Assembly: GCA_905250025.1 (NCBI GenBank)
Contig: CAJNOJ010000431.1
Location: 3,154-67,153 of the forward strand
Direction of reading: 5' to 3'
From: Adineta ricciae
Lineage: Eukaryota; Rotifera; Eurotatoria; Adinetida; Adinetidae
Length of the DNA: 64,000 nt
The notes below the pieces were generated by a model. That model worked only from the letters and a program-made list of their open reading frames with translations. It did no database searches and had not been told where the DNA came from. The position numbers were made by a program, and so were the translations under genes. Positions 36,601 through 47,020 of this stretch are shown piece after piece; the first letter of the stretch is position 1, and each line of letters starts with the position of its first letter.

Positions 36601-37898
36601 TCATAGACAGCAACGGTTCGGGCTTGAGTTACATCGCCGATATTTATTTCGATTCTGCTGATTATGACAGGGCACGTCAAATTTGCGAGAGTAGTCTTCA
36701 ATTGATCACCCAATCCAAATACCCTGACTATTTGGCAATGGCCGACATATTGAACACTCTGGGTAATATCTCTCTCTTAGAAGGTAACTCGACCAACAAT
36801 GCTCTAGAGCATTTTCGTAAATGTCTCAGTATACGCGAGTCATGGTTACCCGGCAATCACCCGGCAATTGCGGACGTTTTGGAAGATTTGGCAACGGCTT
36901 ATTCACGACAGTATGACACGAAACAGGAAATTAAATGTTTGTTACGAGCAGTAAAAGTGCGTCAACAGCATTTACCTTATGGTAAAATCAGTTTAGCTCA
37001 CTGCTTGCACCGCGCAAGTGACGCCTATGAAAAGCAAGGCAAACTGAAATTAGCCGTTTCTTATATGCACGAAGTTTTGCAGATAACCGATTCATGTGCG
37101 CACATTAAACCCATAACGACTGCTCAATATTTGTTTAGTCTAGCTGAACTCTATCGCAAACTTCACCACGAGGAAGAGAGTGTTGCATNGCATTTACCTT
37201 ATGGTAAAATCAGTTTAGCTCACTGCTTGCACCGCGCAAGTGACGCCTATGAAAAGCAAGGCAAACTGAAATTAGCCGTTTCTTATATGCACGAAGTTTT
37301 GCAGATAACCGATTCATGTGCGCATATTAAACCCATAACGACTGCTCAATATTTGTTTAATCTAGCTGAACTCTATCGCAAACTTCACCACGAGAAAGAG
37401 AGTGTTGTATATTATCACAAATCGGTAAAGATTAGTCAGCTTCAGACAGATCTATCGGGCGAACCAGACCGACAATCTCTAGTTTGCTTCTCACAGCTCA
37501 CAAACTATTATGCTAAAAGAAAGCAATATGATCAAGCTTACGAATACTGTATGGACCATAGAAGCTATCTTTTGAAATTTCCTTCACATAATCGTTGGCA
37601 GTTAATTAAAATAGAGTCTATATTGACCAAATTAAAATATCTCATTCAAAAACAAATAAAACATACTTCACCTCACTCAGATACGTACGAAATCAACCGA
37701 TCTATCCACCCTCTTACCTATTTCTCGACTGCAAAGAGCCGACGCTATCGATCACCACGAATTCCAGTTCCAGCTAATACAAATGCCTATACACCGATGG
37801 GTACATGGAAATCGTCTCAGTCACATCATAAATCTCCTCTAACCTATTTCGGCCCAGTACATAGTCAACGGTATAGTGGAATACCTAGACGGACATAG
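33678..37898 (+). CDS. ADP-ribosyltransferase-TPR protein, interrupted by one TAG and falsely duplicated by contig joins
   Basis: The frame opens at 33678 with an N-terminal domain (VAIIWLNPNAD..). It meets TAG at 34119-34121, then continues in the same frame to 37898. The ART domain has the R-S-E pattern: IVYRGLQLS, GFMSTSRSR and EEQEVLFDIG. This predicts arginine-type mono-ADP-ribosylation. A TPR array follows. n35857 and n37189 bracket a second version (35858-37188) of 34526-35856, colinear over 1331 bases and a few percent different. 37190-37410 exactly repeats 35636-35856. The real gene is therefore 33678-35856 continued at 37411-37898 (889 codons including the internal TAG). The second ART domain belongs to the other haplotype. 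The C-terminus is basic with SPLTYFGPV-type motifs. The substrate is unknown. Confidence 0.75.
34526..37410. repeat. Three overlapping versions of one ART-TPR gene segment
   Basis: 34526-35856 pairs with 35858-37188 without net indel (1331 bases each). 35636-35856 is identical to 37190-37410. The middle contig is the variant; the outer two join directly by their 221-bp exact overlap. Confidence 0.92.
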
Positions 37899-38215
37899 TT
37901 TCATGTCATAGAGAGTGAGAACGGGACGTGCATCGCGGATAAGACAGTAGTCACTTTGACATCCTCACATTTTAACTGATATTTACTAACCATCATATAG
38001 AAATTGTCATATCTAATTGATATTCATTAACGGCACTCTTTACATCAACAAATATTATATTAAATCATAATGTACGATATTGATTGAATTGATTTTATTG
38101 GTACGAAATATGAAGGCAAAGAAAAAATACTCATGTCATCATATAGATTGTGCATAAGTTAGATTAAGACATTAGACGCAAAGTAAAAAAGGTGTCAGTA
38201 CTAAGTCAGCGATCT
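37899..38215. other. Convergent 3' intergenic region
   Basis: 317 bases between the ends of the plus-strand ART-TPR gene and the minus-strand fasciclin gene. AT-rich; it must hold both polyadenylation sites, but no unique signal is assigned. Confidence 0.4.
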
Positions 38216-39166
38216 TTATGGCAAAAGAACTGTGTCGATCGCGTGAATGATACCATTGCTGGTGAAAACATCGGCGACGATAACAGTAGCATCATTGACT
38301 TTGATCTTGTCTCCATTCAGTGTTATCGTTGTCGGTATTCCATTGAGCATTTCCAGTTTGAATGGTGGATTCATAGCAATGATATCAGCAGCCGAAAGTG
38401 CTCTTTTACCCACAACATGGTAGGATAGGATTTTGATTAATTTTGGTTTATTTTCAGGTTTGAGCAAATCAGTGACGGTGCCCGGTGGTAATTTAGCGAA
38501 TGCGTCATCCGTAGGTGCAAACACTGTGAATGGGCCAGGTGTTTTGAGTAGTGAAACAAGATCCGCTGCTGTAAGTGCTGTCACTAATGTTTTGAAGCGG
38601 CCATCGTCGATTGCAGTCTGGACAATATCTGGAGGTAGAAGAACCGTGTCCAACGCGTGAATGATACCATTGCTAGCCATGACATTGGCCACGATAACGG
38701 TGGCACTATTCACCTTGACCTTACCAGCATCTAATGTTATTCTTGTGGAGATATTGTTCATCATTTCCAATTGAAAAGGTGGCTTCATGGCAATGATGTC
38801 TGCTGCTGTGAGAGCTTTTCCGACAAAAACATGATAGGTAAGAATTTTGATCAACTTAGGTTTATTCTCGGGCTTGAGCAAGTCGGTGACGGTGCCTGGT
38901 GGTAATTTGGCAAAGGCAGCATCGGTTGGTGCAAATACTGTAAATGGCCCGGGTCCTTCCAGTGGTGCAACAAGATCACCCGCTTTAAGTGCCGTCACCA
39001 ATATATTGAAGCGTCCATCATTGATAGCAGTTTGAACAATATCGACCAGTTGTGCTACATCAACAAATTCAATTCATTGAATACTACGACTGAAACACTT
39101 ACGTCTACCAAAAGAAGTTTGAAACAGTGCTAGAACAACAGTAAAGAACAGTGTTGTCGACGGCAT
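38216..39166 (-). CDS. Secreted fasciclin (FAS1) protein with two domains, 300 aa
   Basis: Exon 1 is 39166-39103: signal peptide MPSTTLFFTVVLALF, QTSFG. A 48-nt intron ends at 39055 and exon 2 is 39054-38216. Two FAS1 domains, residues about 25-160 and 165-300. Each has the TVFAPTDxAFAKLPPGTV H1 box and the later NGIIHAxDTVLLP H2 box. FAS1 domains mediate adhesion at the cell surface or in the extracellular matrix. There is no GPI-anchor or membrane signal at the C-terminus, so the protein should be secreted. The repeats are very alike (TVTDLLKPENKPKLIKIL is identical in both), pointing to recent internal duplication or conversion. The domain style is that of bacterial FAS1 proteins, while the signal exon and intron are eukaryotic; transfer is inference. 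Confidence 0.88.
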
Positions 39167-39220
39167 GATTGTACTATACGTTTTTCTCTATTGAATTGAA
39201 TAGTCAGTGAATTCGGATGC

Positions 39221-39232
39221 CTTTTATATATA
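39221..39232 (-). promoter_or_regulatory. TATA box of the fasciclin gene
   Basis: TATATATAAAAG on the minus strand, 55 bases before the ATG at 39166. Confidence 0.6.
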
Positions 39233-39239
39233 CATCAAA

Positions 39240-40441
39240 GATATTTCTCAAGTATCTTCAGCATGATAAATCAATGGGGTAAAAATAGCAACAAACCAGA
39301 GATACAAGTTTGTAATGATGACAAAAAAATATACAATTATGTAACACCATAGAACGCAGCTATCAAGTTAAATATAATATCGTCATCTCGTTTTACCTCT
39401 TTAAGATATTCTACAAATAGCCTAGACTACAGAAAATCAAACGAACTATTTATGATTTTTAATTGATCGTTCATATCAAATATTTCACGATCAATTTTTC
39501 TGTCAATCGGATGTTTACAAAGGGACTTGTTCATTCTTTTTGTCTTTGTCATTGCGCTTTCAGATCTAATGTATTACACAACCTGCCGAGATAAGGACAT
39601 GTATCACATCACGATGATAACGCCGCGCATGATTGTATAACCTCATAGTAGACGTTTTACTGTGTTGTGTAATCTTTATTTTTAGCTGGAGTCATCAAAG
39701 GTAGAGTCGTTACACAATCGACGCTAACGGCGTAGAATACCGAACTGTTCCAAATTCAAACTTATGACAAATGAAAAGAGTACCGAGTGATATTGGAAAC
39801 AAATCATTGTATTCTTTGTAGGCTTTGATGGGTTGTAGCACAGTGAATGATATATAAATAGGTTGTAAGTGTTTGATACTCGCATCATCAAAACTACGTT
39901 TAACACCATCCACTTTTTCTTCTATATTCACGCACGAGGCGAAGGCGATATTCAACGTTGCTCGTTACAATTTCCGGGACTAGATCAGAACTTTGAACTG
40001 ATCCATCCGATGTACCTCAGTTTTTTTACGACTTTAATACAACAGTCTTCACATGAATATCCATAACAATTAGGAAACGTTTTTATACCCTCATACCCTC
40101 AGGTGAATTTTAGTTTGGAATGAGTGTCGACGCTTCTTTAAACACCCCGCTTGTATCATATAAAGACTTTTGATGCCGTTGAATAGATAGAAGATAAATT
40201 ATTTATGTTGAAAAGTTTTCTGTAACACTGAAAGAGACATATATATATATACAAAATGTCAAAATCAATTATCGTTAGATTCTTTTTTTCCCAAAGATAA
40301 TTTCCAACATACATAAACTGATAAATGATGTGTTAGAGAAGATTTTTTCGCTGTATGAGCAAAAAAAATGACAAGGTAGTCTTGTAACTGTTCCGACAAG
40401 TTTGATAGCAATCGGACAAGAGACATGCCTCATCTACACCT
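39240..40441. other. Intergenic between fasciclin and ART-TPR genes
   Basis: 1.2 kb. A minus-strand frame at 39955-39710 and its overlaps have no family features and no clear splice partner. An (AT)n run lies near 40240. No gene is called. Confidence 0.4.
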
Positions 40442-43309
40442 TCAATGTTTGGTTTGAATAGCTTCGATATTTCTTCGCACACTCTGGATATCGGGGTGAT
40501 TGGGCGGCAGCGACTTTTCGAATATATCCAAGGCCTGTCCTAGATAGAGCATTGCTTCCGAAAAAGATTTGGTGTAGTAATAAGCGGTACCCATATTAGC
40601 ATAGGTTTTACCCAAGATGGGATGATTCTGTGGGAGACACCTCTTTCCAATTTCGAGTGCTTCTTTATAATATGAAAGTGTTTTCGTGTAGTCATTCATG
40701 TTTCTATACACTAAACCAGTATTATTATACGCGTTCACCAACTCTGGATAATTGGTTGGAACAGTTTTTTTCAAAATCTCAATTGCTTTTTCATGAAACA
40801 AGACTGCCTGCGAGTAGTTTTTCATTTGTTTAAGTACACCACCGATGTTCATATACGATTGAGCAAAATCTGGATGATTCACGGGAAGTATCTGTTCTCG
40901 AATTTCTAACGCCTTTTTGTAGTATTCATGCGCTTTCGAACAGTTTCCTAAGTTATAATACACGAGTCCTATATTATTGTAAGAAGTTGCCAGCGAAGGA
41001 TGATTTGACGGAAGAATCTTTTCTTCGAGTTTCAGTGCTTTTTCTTGATACAAAATTGCATTCCGATGTTGTCCGATCTCGCCAAGTACTCCGCAAATAT
41101 TGTTGTATAATGTAGCTAACTCGAGGCACTTTGATGGGTGGTTTTGCTCGAAGATTACAACTGCCTCGTCATAGTACGAAAGTGCCATCGAATATTGTCC
41201 ATTCCTGTCGTATGCTCCACCGATGTTGATATAAGATTGGCCAATATCGATATGGTTTGGAGGAAATATTTGTTGTCGAAGTTTCAAAGCTTTTTCATAA
41301 TTCGAAAGCGCTTGGGAGTATTGTCCTGCATGGTGATGTACTAGACCAATATTGTTGTACGATTGAGCAAAGTCTGGATGCTTTGAATGAAGAGATTTCT
41401 CCACTATTTCTAGTGCCTTTTGGTATGACAATAGCACTTGAGAATATTTTCCCAGGTTGTCGAGTACGTGGCCAAGGTTGTTATATAATGTCGCTAGATC
41501 TGGGTGATTTGCAGGAAGATTTTGTCGATAAATGTCCAATGCTTTTTCATAAAATTGCAACGCTTGCAAATACTCCCCTTTCTTGTCGTACAATGCGCCG
41601 ATATTATTGTGAGATTGGGCAATGTCGATCGAATTTGAGCACGATACTCTTTGTCGGATTTCTAATGCTTTTTCAAAGGCCGAAATTGCTTCAGCGCACT
41701 TTTCTTTGGCGAAATAAACTGCGCCGATATTATTATAAGAAGCCGCTAATATGGGATGATCCAACGACGGACTTTGCTCGAAACATTCGATGATTTGTTT
41801 ATAAATAGAAAGTGAACTATCCAAGTCACCCTCTCTTGTCTTCATGTATGCTAGATTGTTGTAATTAAGTATATTTTCCTTTTGATTACATGTTTGGCCA
41901 ATTAATACTTTACACAATTCTTCGGCTTTGTCGTATCGACCTACTTTTGTTAGTAGAAGAGCAAGTCGATGGAGGCCCGTTGTGCCAGCAGTTTCTTTTC
42001 TTAGATGATCAGTTAAGCTGCAAAGTTGTTCGTCATTATCGGCAGTCAATGTGAGACTCACCTAGTACATTTCACTGCACTCTTCGATCTTCTTCACTTC
42101 GTTTATACGAAATACAGCATGCATAGAAAACAGAACTTCCCTTTCTGCCCTAAAATTGCTCATTCTATCAATCATCGCAAACGGAGTCGATGAAACCGAT
42201 GGGTCAATAGCCATTTGAAATAGAATGCCTACCGTTTCAGGTTTTGATGCGTTGCTTTCAGCCATCATATAAGCAACTCCTCGACGTTTACTGGTAGATA
42301 AAAAACCATTGAAAGATATCAGTCCACCCGTTGTTTTCGTAAGTTTCTCGAAATCCAAGACCGATAGCCCTTGACCGCGATATAATGTAAACGACTTATT
42401 CTTAACACGACTGCTCTGTGTTTGATGTAATCGTTCAATCTCATGATGTAAGTCACGAAGAAAGAATCCCATATTGAGTATCACATCGCTTTCCAACATA
42501 CGAAGTGCTTGATTCAGACCTGCATATATAAAATATTCACGTGTGTACCACCATATGGTCTTTTGAGAACAATAGGCGGTTTCAAATGCGCGGATAGTTT
42601 TCAATTGTAACTCATTTTCGGAATAATGTTGTCGCCAGAACTCGACAAACTTATCGATAGCTTGCTGATCATATTCCATTTCAAGAAAGATTTCTTTAAA
42701 AATTTTAGTATACATAAACGATGGTTCTAATTGATCTAAGCTTTGATTGGTTGTCTGTTCATTGCCTTCGATGAAACTGATTGCAATACAATCTTGTTCA
42801 CACTGACTAATGACTCGACAAAAAGTTTCATAGACTGCTGTTGTCGATCTTGGTAGATATTTGACCTTTGACCAATCTGTATTCGTTTGCTGATGTTCTA
42901 ATGCATCGTCACAAATGACAAATATCGTGTCAAGGTGATGAATATTATGAATACTCGTTATTATATGTTTGTCCGAAGGATTTGCAATAAACATAAATAC
43001 TTTTTCAGTAGGGATATCAGTTAGAAAATCAATACATTCATCGGAATCACCATATGTGTGAACACTACTGACGATCGTTCGAAGTTGTGATAGAATATTT
43101 TGATAATCATCGTTCGAGTTGTCAGCATTGGTATCTAGCCAAACAACCACGATACTTTCAATCGTCGATGGTCTCAGCGGCAAAATATTGGATGATAATG
43201 TTTTCACTATGAAAGTGTCTCGTGAGAGAATAGATGATACTTTCAAATCTTCTTTGCTGTCAGACATCTCAACGTCCATTGACTTGCTTTTGTGTGTCAG
43301 AATATCCAA
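40442..43309 (-). CDS. ADP-ribosyltransferase-TPR protein, one in-frame TAG between the two halves
   Basis: Minus strand. 43309-42065 codes for an N-terminal domain (SIVVVWLDTNADN..) and an ART domain with LYRGQGLS, NGFLSTSKRR and RAEREVLFSM (R-S-ExE pattern, arginine-type). TAG at 42064-42062 is followed without any shift by 42061-40442. This second part encodes about eleven 42-residue TPR units of the kinesin-light-chain type (ALSYYKEALEIGKRCLP, HPxLAxxYNNIG). The other ART-TPR gene has Leu where this one has TAG (Y-L-V versus Y-stop-V), so a single TTG to TAG change explains it. Without readthrough, the product is an ART domain alone, and the TPR half, having no strong own ATG (it begins GTG), may be silent. 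Pseudogene, readthrough or a base-call error all remain possible. Confidence 0.82.
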
Positions 43310-43542
43310 TACAAACTTGAAGTAATCTATAGACGGGCAAGAAAAAAAAAGAACACTGGATTATGTATTTAGTATTATGTGAGTACTTCAAACGCTGTCT
43401 TTGATGCATGTATGTTAGAAAAAATACGAGAAAGAATGTCGTTATATTTGTTGATAAGGACTTCAAACAAACTAAATTGAAAAAGACGTGAATCACATTA
43501 CAAAACAACATCTACAACGCATAAAGAGTCTCGTCATATTTT
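43310..43542. other. Short spacer
   Basis: 233 bases between the start of the ART-TPR gene and the 3' end of the GPCR gene, both on the minus strand. A poly-A/T tract is present near 43345. Nothing else is seen. Confidence 0.3.
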
Positions 43543-44604
43543 TTAATTAATTTGTTGGATGTGTTGATGTTGGTTTCGACAACAAAAGCAAAACGAAGAT
43601 CTTAGCATCAGATACAATTCATTTCGAAATAAGCTTGATGTTAATGTATAAAGATAAAATGATACCGCAGGAAATACATAAGATAATCCGCCAGAGATAC
43701 CTGTGACAAAGTTTTCTATTGCCACACGATCAGAACTTTTATTTTGAATGTAAGGAGAGATAATGTTATTGATACTATAGACCATATATGGTGATGTGAT
43801 GACAAAAAATGCGATGACCTGCACGAATAGCATTCTGAGAACTTGTTGATCACGCTTGAATTGAATTTCTTTGTTTTGATTGACTCTCGCTACTTGCACA
43901 GAACCTCTTTGACGACGTTCTCGTCTTGTTGCAAGATTTTTTCGAATAAATATTGTAAAAATGACCATTAATGTTGTCGGTAAAAACGAATTGTTGGTTA
44001 AAGCAAAAATACTCACTAAAGTTATCCCAACTGCATCGAGAGAATTATAACAACTGTTAGATTTGATGTTATAAACGATCAACATGTAGATATGTACCAG
44101 GAAAGCAAGAATAACGATCGAAGCGATGATCCGATATACAAATTTGACATTGGCCAAGTTTCTTAAACGGACGTTCGATGATGATAATGCAAAACGGTCG
44201 AAAGACGCTGCACTCAATATCAAGCGAAAGATAACCGAAGTGATATGATTGAAATAAGAACGAAATTTGCAAAACGGAACGTTATATGTGAGTGGATTAG
44301 TATAGTAATAACCATAAATAGTTGGAATGGAGTAAATCAACAGATTACATAACATTCCGACCGATGATGCTAAGAAATATTTGCAGCACGACGTTGTTCG
44401 AAATTGCTTTCGAGAAAAAAGGAATATATTCAAAATACACCCAGTTACACCAAAGGAAACGTACAGCCATGATAAACCAAAAAGGATATTCTTTTGGATG
44501 AGTGGTAACGTACCTGCTAACGAAGACATTCTGTGTGGATGTGACCAGAAATAACTTTGTTTGGAGCAGTTTCTATAGAAATTGTTAATCTTCAATGCTT
44601 TCAA
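43543..44604 (-). CDS. Rhodopsin-type (class A) GPCR, 353 aa
   Basis: A single-exon minus-strand frame with seven hydrophobic segments: about residues 38-60 (LFGLSWLYVSFGVTGCILNI), 74-95, 114-138, 155-177, 197-220, 265-288 and 303-326. The end of helix 3 reads SFDRFALSS, matching the DRY-type motif as D-R-F. A basic third loop (RKNLATRRERRQRG) fits G-protein coupling. The C-terminus is Cys-rich (SSFCFCCRNQH), a likely palmitoylation site. N-glycosylation potential is weak. The second ATG (MSSLAG) could also be the start. The ligand is unknown; the general form is that of invertebrate peptide receptors. Confidence 0.8.
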   Translation of the reverse strand: MKALKINNFYRNCSKQSYFWSHPHRMSSLAGTLPLIQKNILFGLSWLYVSFGVTGCILNIFLFSRKQFRTTSCCKYFLASSVGMLCNLLIYSIPTIYGYYYTNPLTYNVPFCKFRSYFNHITSVIFRLILSAASFDRFALSSSNVRLRNLANVKFVYRIIASIVILAFLVHIYMLIVYNIKSNSCYNSLDAVGITLVSIFALTNNSFLPTTLMVIFTIFIRKNLATRRERRQRGSVQVARVNQNKEIQFKRDQQVLRMLFVQVIAFFVITSPYMVYSINNIISPYIQNKSSDRVAIENFVTGISGGLSYVFPAVSFYLYTLTSSLFRNELYLMLRSSFCFCCRNQHQHIQQIN

Positions 44605-44784
44605 ATTTGAATCCTAAGCTGAATGGATGCCTAATCAAAAGGTTATGTCAAAAGTTCGAGCTACGTTATAATTAGAAACTTTGGGAAAGTGTCGGCAAAT
44701 GTTTTCCAAATTATGTGTTTGCTCGATCAGTTTTACTCTCAAATTGCTTCGGATTGGTATTACAGTGACCTAATTTAATGATAA

Positions 44785-45144
44785 GTACGTTGAAAGGAAA
44801 TAAGTTTTCTAGTGGAGGTCGTTGTTGAAGTTTTCTTTTGACAAGAGGATTTTACTAATGAAAACAACTTGGGAGTGAACTAGAAAATAATTAACGGCAT
44901 GGTGACGTGAAGAAAATTTGTAANNNNNNNNNNNNNNNNNNNNNNNNNNNNNNNNNNNNNNNNNNNNNNNNNNNNNNNNNNNNNNNNNNNNNNNNNNNNN
45001 NNNNNGTACGTTGAAAGGAAATAAGTTTTCTAGTGGAGGTCGTTGTTGAAGTTTTCTTTTGACAAGAGGATTTTACTAATGAAAACAACTTGGGAGTGAA
45101 CTAGAAAATAATTAACGGCATGGTGACGTGAAGAAAATTTGTAA
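44785..45144. repeat. Identical 139-bp flanks around an 82-n gap
   Basis: 44785-44923 and 45006-45144 are identical, separated by n at 44924-45005. The gap probably has no real content, or a contig end was counted twice. Confidence 0.85.
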
Positions 45145-46122
45145 TTAAAAAGTAATGTTGCCGTGTTTGATTCTCTTGTTGCTGGTGAGAAAGGCTCAGA
45201 GAGATCGGATCACTGAGAAAAACGTTATTCACTGGTATCTGAAAGCATTTTGTTCTTCCCACTCCATTGATTATTTGTTCAATCTCCGCTTTGTATTACC
45301 TACTGTTTGATTGACAATCACGTTATTTTTAGTAATCGGCTTAGTTTGCGAACTGACAAATTATCCTTGGATATTTTATCTATTTTCTTTCATTCTATGA
45401 GATTGGAGTTTATATTTAATTTATTCGACAATCGTCGATTGGGTAACAATTGAAAGGCATGTTCTGTTTTTTTTTTCATTAGAAATGGTTATCGATAACA
45501 AAGAAACGTTTTCTTATTCACTATCTTCCCCTCTGACTTTTCCTTTATGTAACGTGTAGTTTTTCATGGTACTTTTTATTTCTTTTCACTATGTCAGAAT
45601 CGAATTGATTTCAGTCGTCTAACGTAGAAGAACAGTTGTTTCCATCGTTGTTTCATTTTTGACATGCTGGTTGTGGATAATTCAATTGGATTGAACTGAA
45701 ATATGTGATTCGTAAGAAATTTCTTATGCTCCATATATTCATTTCGAAATGTGTTGATTTGTTATTCGAATTAATCAGGTTACTGAATATATATGCCTCG
45801 ATCGATTTTTTTTTCAAAATCAATTTAAAATATAAAATATCATAAACTCATTTATTTAATATCACTTGTACTAAATCCATCGATTAGTGACCTATTGTTA
45901 TAGTACATATTGATCTTACATAATCTTATTCTTACATGACATCCATTATGTATACGTACGTTTATCGTCTATCTTGTCATTTGTCATTTATATAATCCAT
46001 CGTTTTATAAAATTTGAACACATATAGCTCATTTTGTAGTACAGTGAACATTACATTGTAAGCATAATAGTATTGATATATATACGCTGTTTAGAATATA
46101 ATTCATTGGGTACTTATGAAAA
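45145..46122. other. Intergenic, deoC upstream region
   Basis: About 1 kb of AT-rich sequence with no convincing frame. TTGATATATATACG at 46074-46087 is a TATA-like element about 40 bases before the deoC ATG. Confidence 0.45.
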
Positions 46123-46911
46123 ATGGCATCTAACAAGAAAACCATGTCAGTTACTTCTACACAATTAGGCAAAATGATTGATCATTCTCTTCTACATCCA
46201 ACAATGACCGATAATGACATTGTTGCTGGATTAGAAATTGCTAAAAAATATAATGTAGCTGCTGCATGTATCAAACCATATCTAATATCAATGGCTAAAG
46301 AAGTTCTGGCAGGATCCAACGTCCTTATTTGTCCTGTTATTGGCTTTCCACATGGTAATAGTGCAACTGAGATTAAAGTTATCGAAGCAGAAACCGCTGC
46401 TAAAGCAGGTGGTCAAGAAATCGATATGGTTATTAATATTGGTAAAGCACTAGGAGGAGACTGGGATTATGTTAGTAAGGAGATCGATCTGATCAACAAA
46501 GCTGTGACAAGACACGGTGCCATCTTGAAAGTCATTTTTGAGAACGATTATCTTCTTGATGAGCATATTATCAAACTATGTCAAATCTGTACATCACTCT
46601 CAGTTGCTTTCGTCAAAACATCAACTGGATATGGTTTTATTAAAAACGCTGATGGTTTGTATTATTACAAGGGTGCTACTATTCCACATCTTAAGTTAAT
46701 GAGAGAATATTCTGGACCAGATGTACAAATCAAAGCAGCTGGCGGAATTCGAACACTCGATGATTTACTTCTTGTAAGATCATTAGGTGTAACTCGTGTG
46801 GGCGCTACTGCTACCGTTACTATAATGGAAGAAGCTAAGGCACGTGGTATTACAGATATGCCAACTGAAGTCATTTTGAAATTAGCAGATCATCTTCAAA
46901 GCGGCTATTAA
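46123..46911 (+). CDS. deoC: Deoxyribose-phosphate aldolase
   Basis: 262 aa, intronless. A DERA-type TIM barrel that splits 2-deoxyribose-5-phosphate into glyceraldehyde-3-phosphate and acetaldehyde in deoxynucleoside breakdown, in the cytosol. Motifs: MIDHSLLHPTMTD near the start, CPVIGFPHG, EIDMVINIG with Asp101, AFVKTSTGYGF with the Schiff-base Lys165, and IKAAGGIRT with Lys204. All catalytic residues are in place and the length is normal. The absence of introns in a region where most genes have them, and the overall bacterial style of the motifs, are compatible with horizontal acquisition. Animals also have DERA, so this needs a tree. A polyadenylation signal AATAAA follows at 47012. Confidence 0.95.
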   Translation: MASNKKTMSVTSTQLGKMIDHSLLHPTMTDNDIVAGLEIAKKYNVAAACIKPYLISMAKEVLAGSNVLICPVIGFPHGNSATEIKVIEAETAAKAGGQEIDMVINIGKALGGDWDYVSKEIDLINKAVTRHGAILKVIFENDYLLDEHIIKLCQICTSLSVAFVKTSTGYGFIKNADGLYYYKGATIPHLKLMREYSGPDVQIKAAGGIRTLDDLLLVRSLGVTRVGATATVTIMEEAKARGITDMPTEVILKLADHLQSGY

Positions 46912-47011
46912 AATTTAAAAAAGATGACATTAACATTAAAGATTTTTTGGGTTGGCATTCTTTTATTTGAGAAAAAAAAAGAAAAATGAGTAAATATTGT
47001 GTTATTGTAGC

Positions 47012-47017
47012 AATAAA
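47012..47017 (+). terminator. Polyadenylation signal AATAAA for deoC
   Basis: Located 101 bases after the deoC stop codon, just before the 3' end of the convergent membrane-protein gene. Confidence 0.5.
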
Positions 47018-47020
47018 CCT

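Noticed and set aside
34182-37898. One 1238-aa protein with two ART domains
   Set aside because: Its duplications coincide exactly with n35857 and n37189, and one overlap is identical; it is an assembly product.
40630-41793. Plus-strand frames opposite the TPR array
   Set aside because: Antisense shadows of a repetitive coding sequence.
42040-42064. Intron starting at AG|GTGAGT to remove the TAG
   Set aside because: The exon would still end in TAG, and the codons after it (VSLTLTADND) match the paralogue in frame.
44891-45088. 65-aa frame across the 82-n gap
   Set aside because: Artefact of unknown bases.
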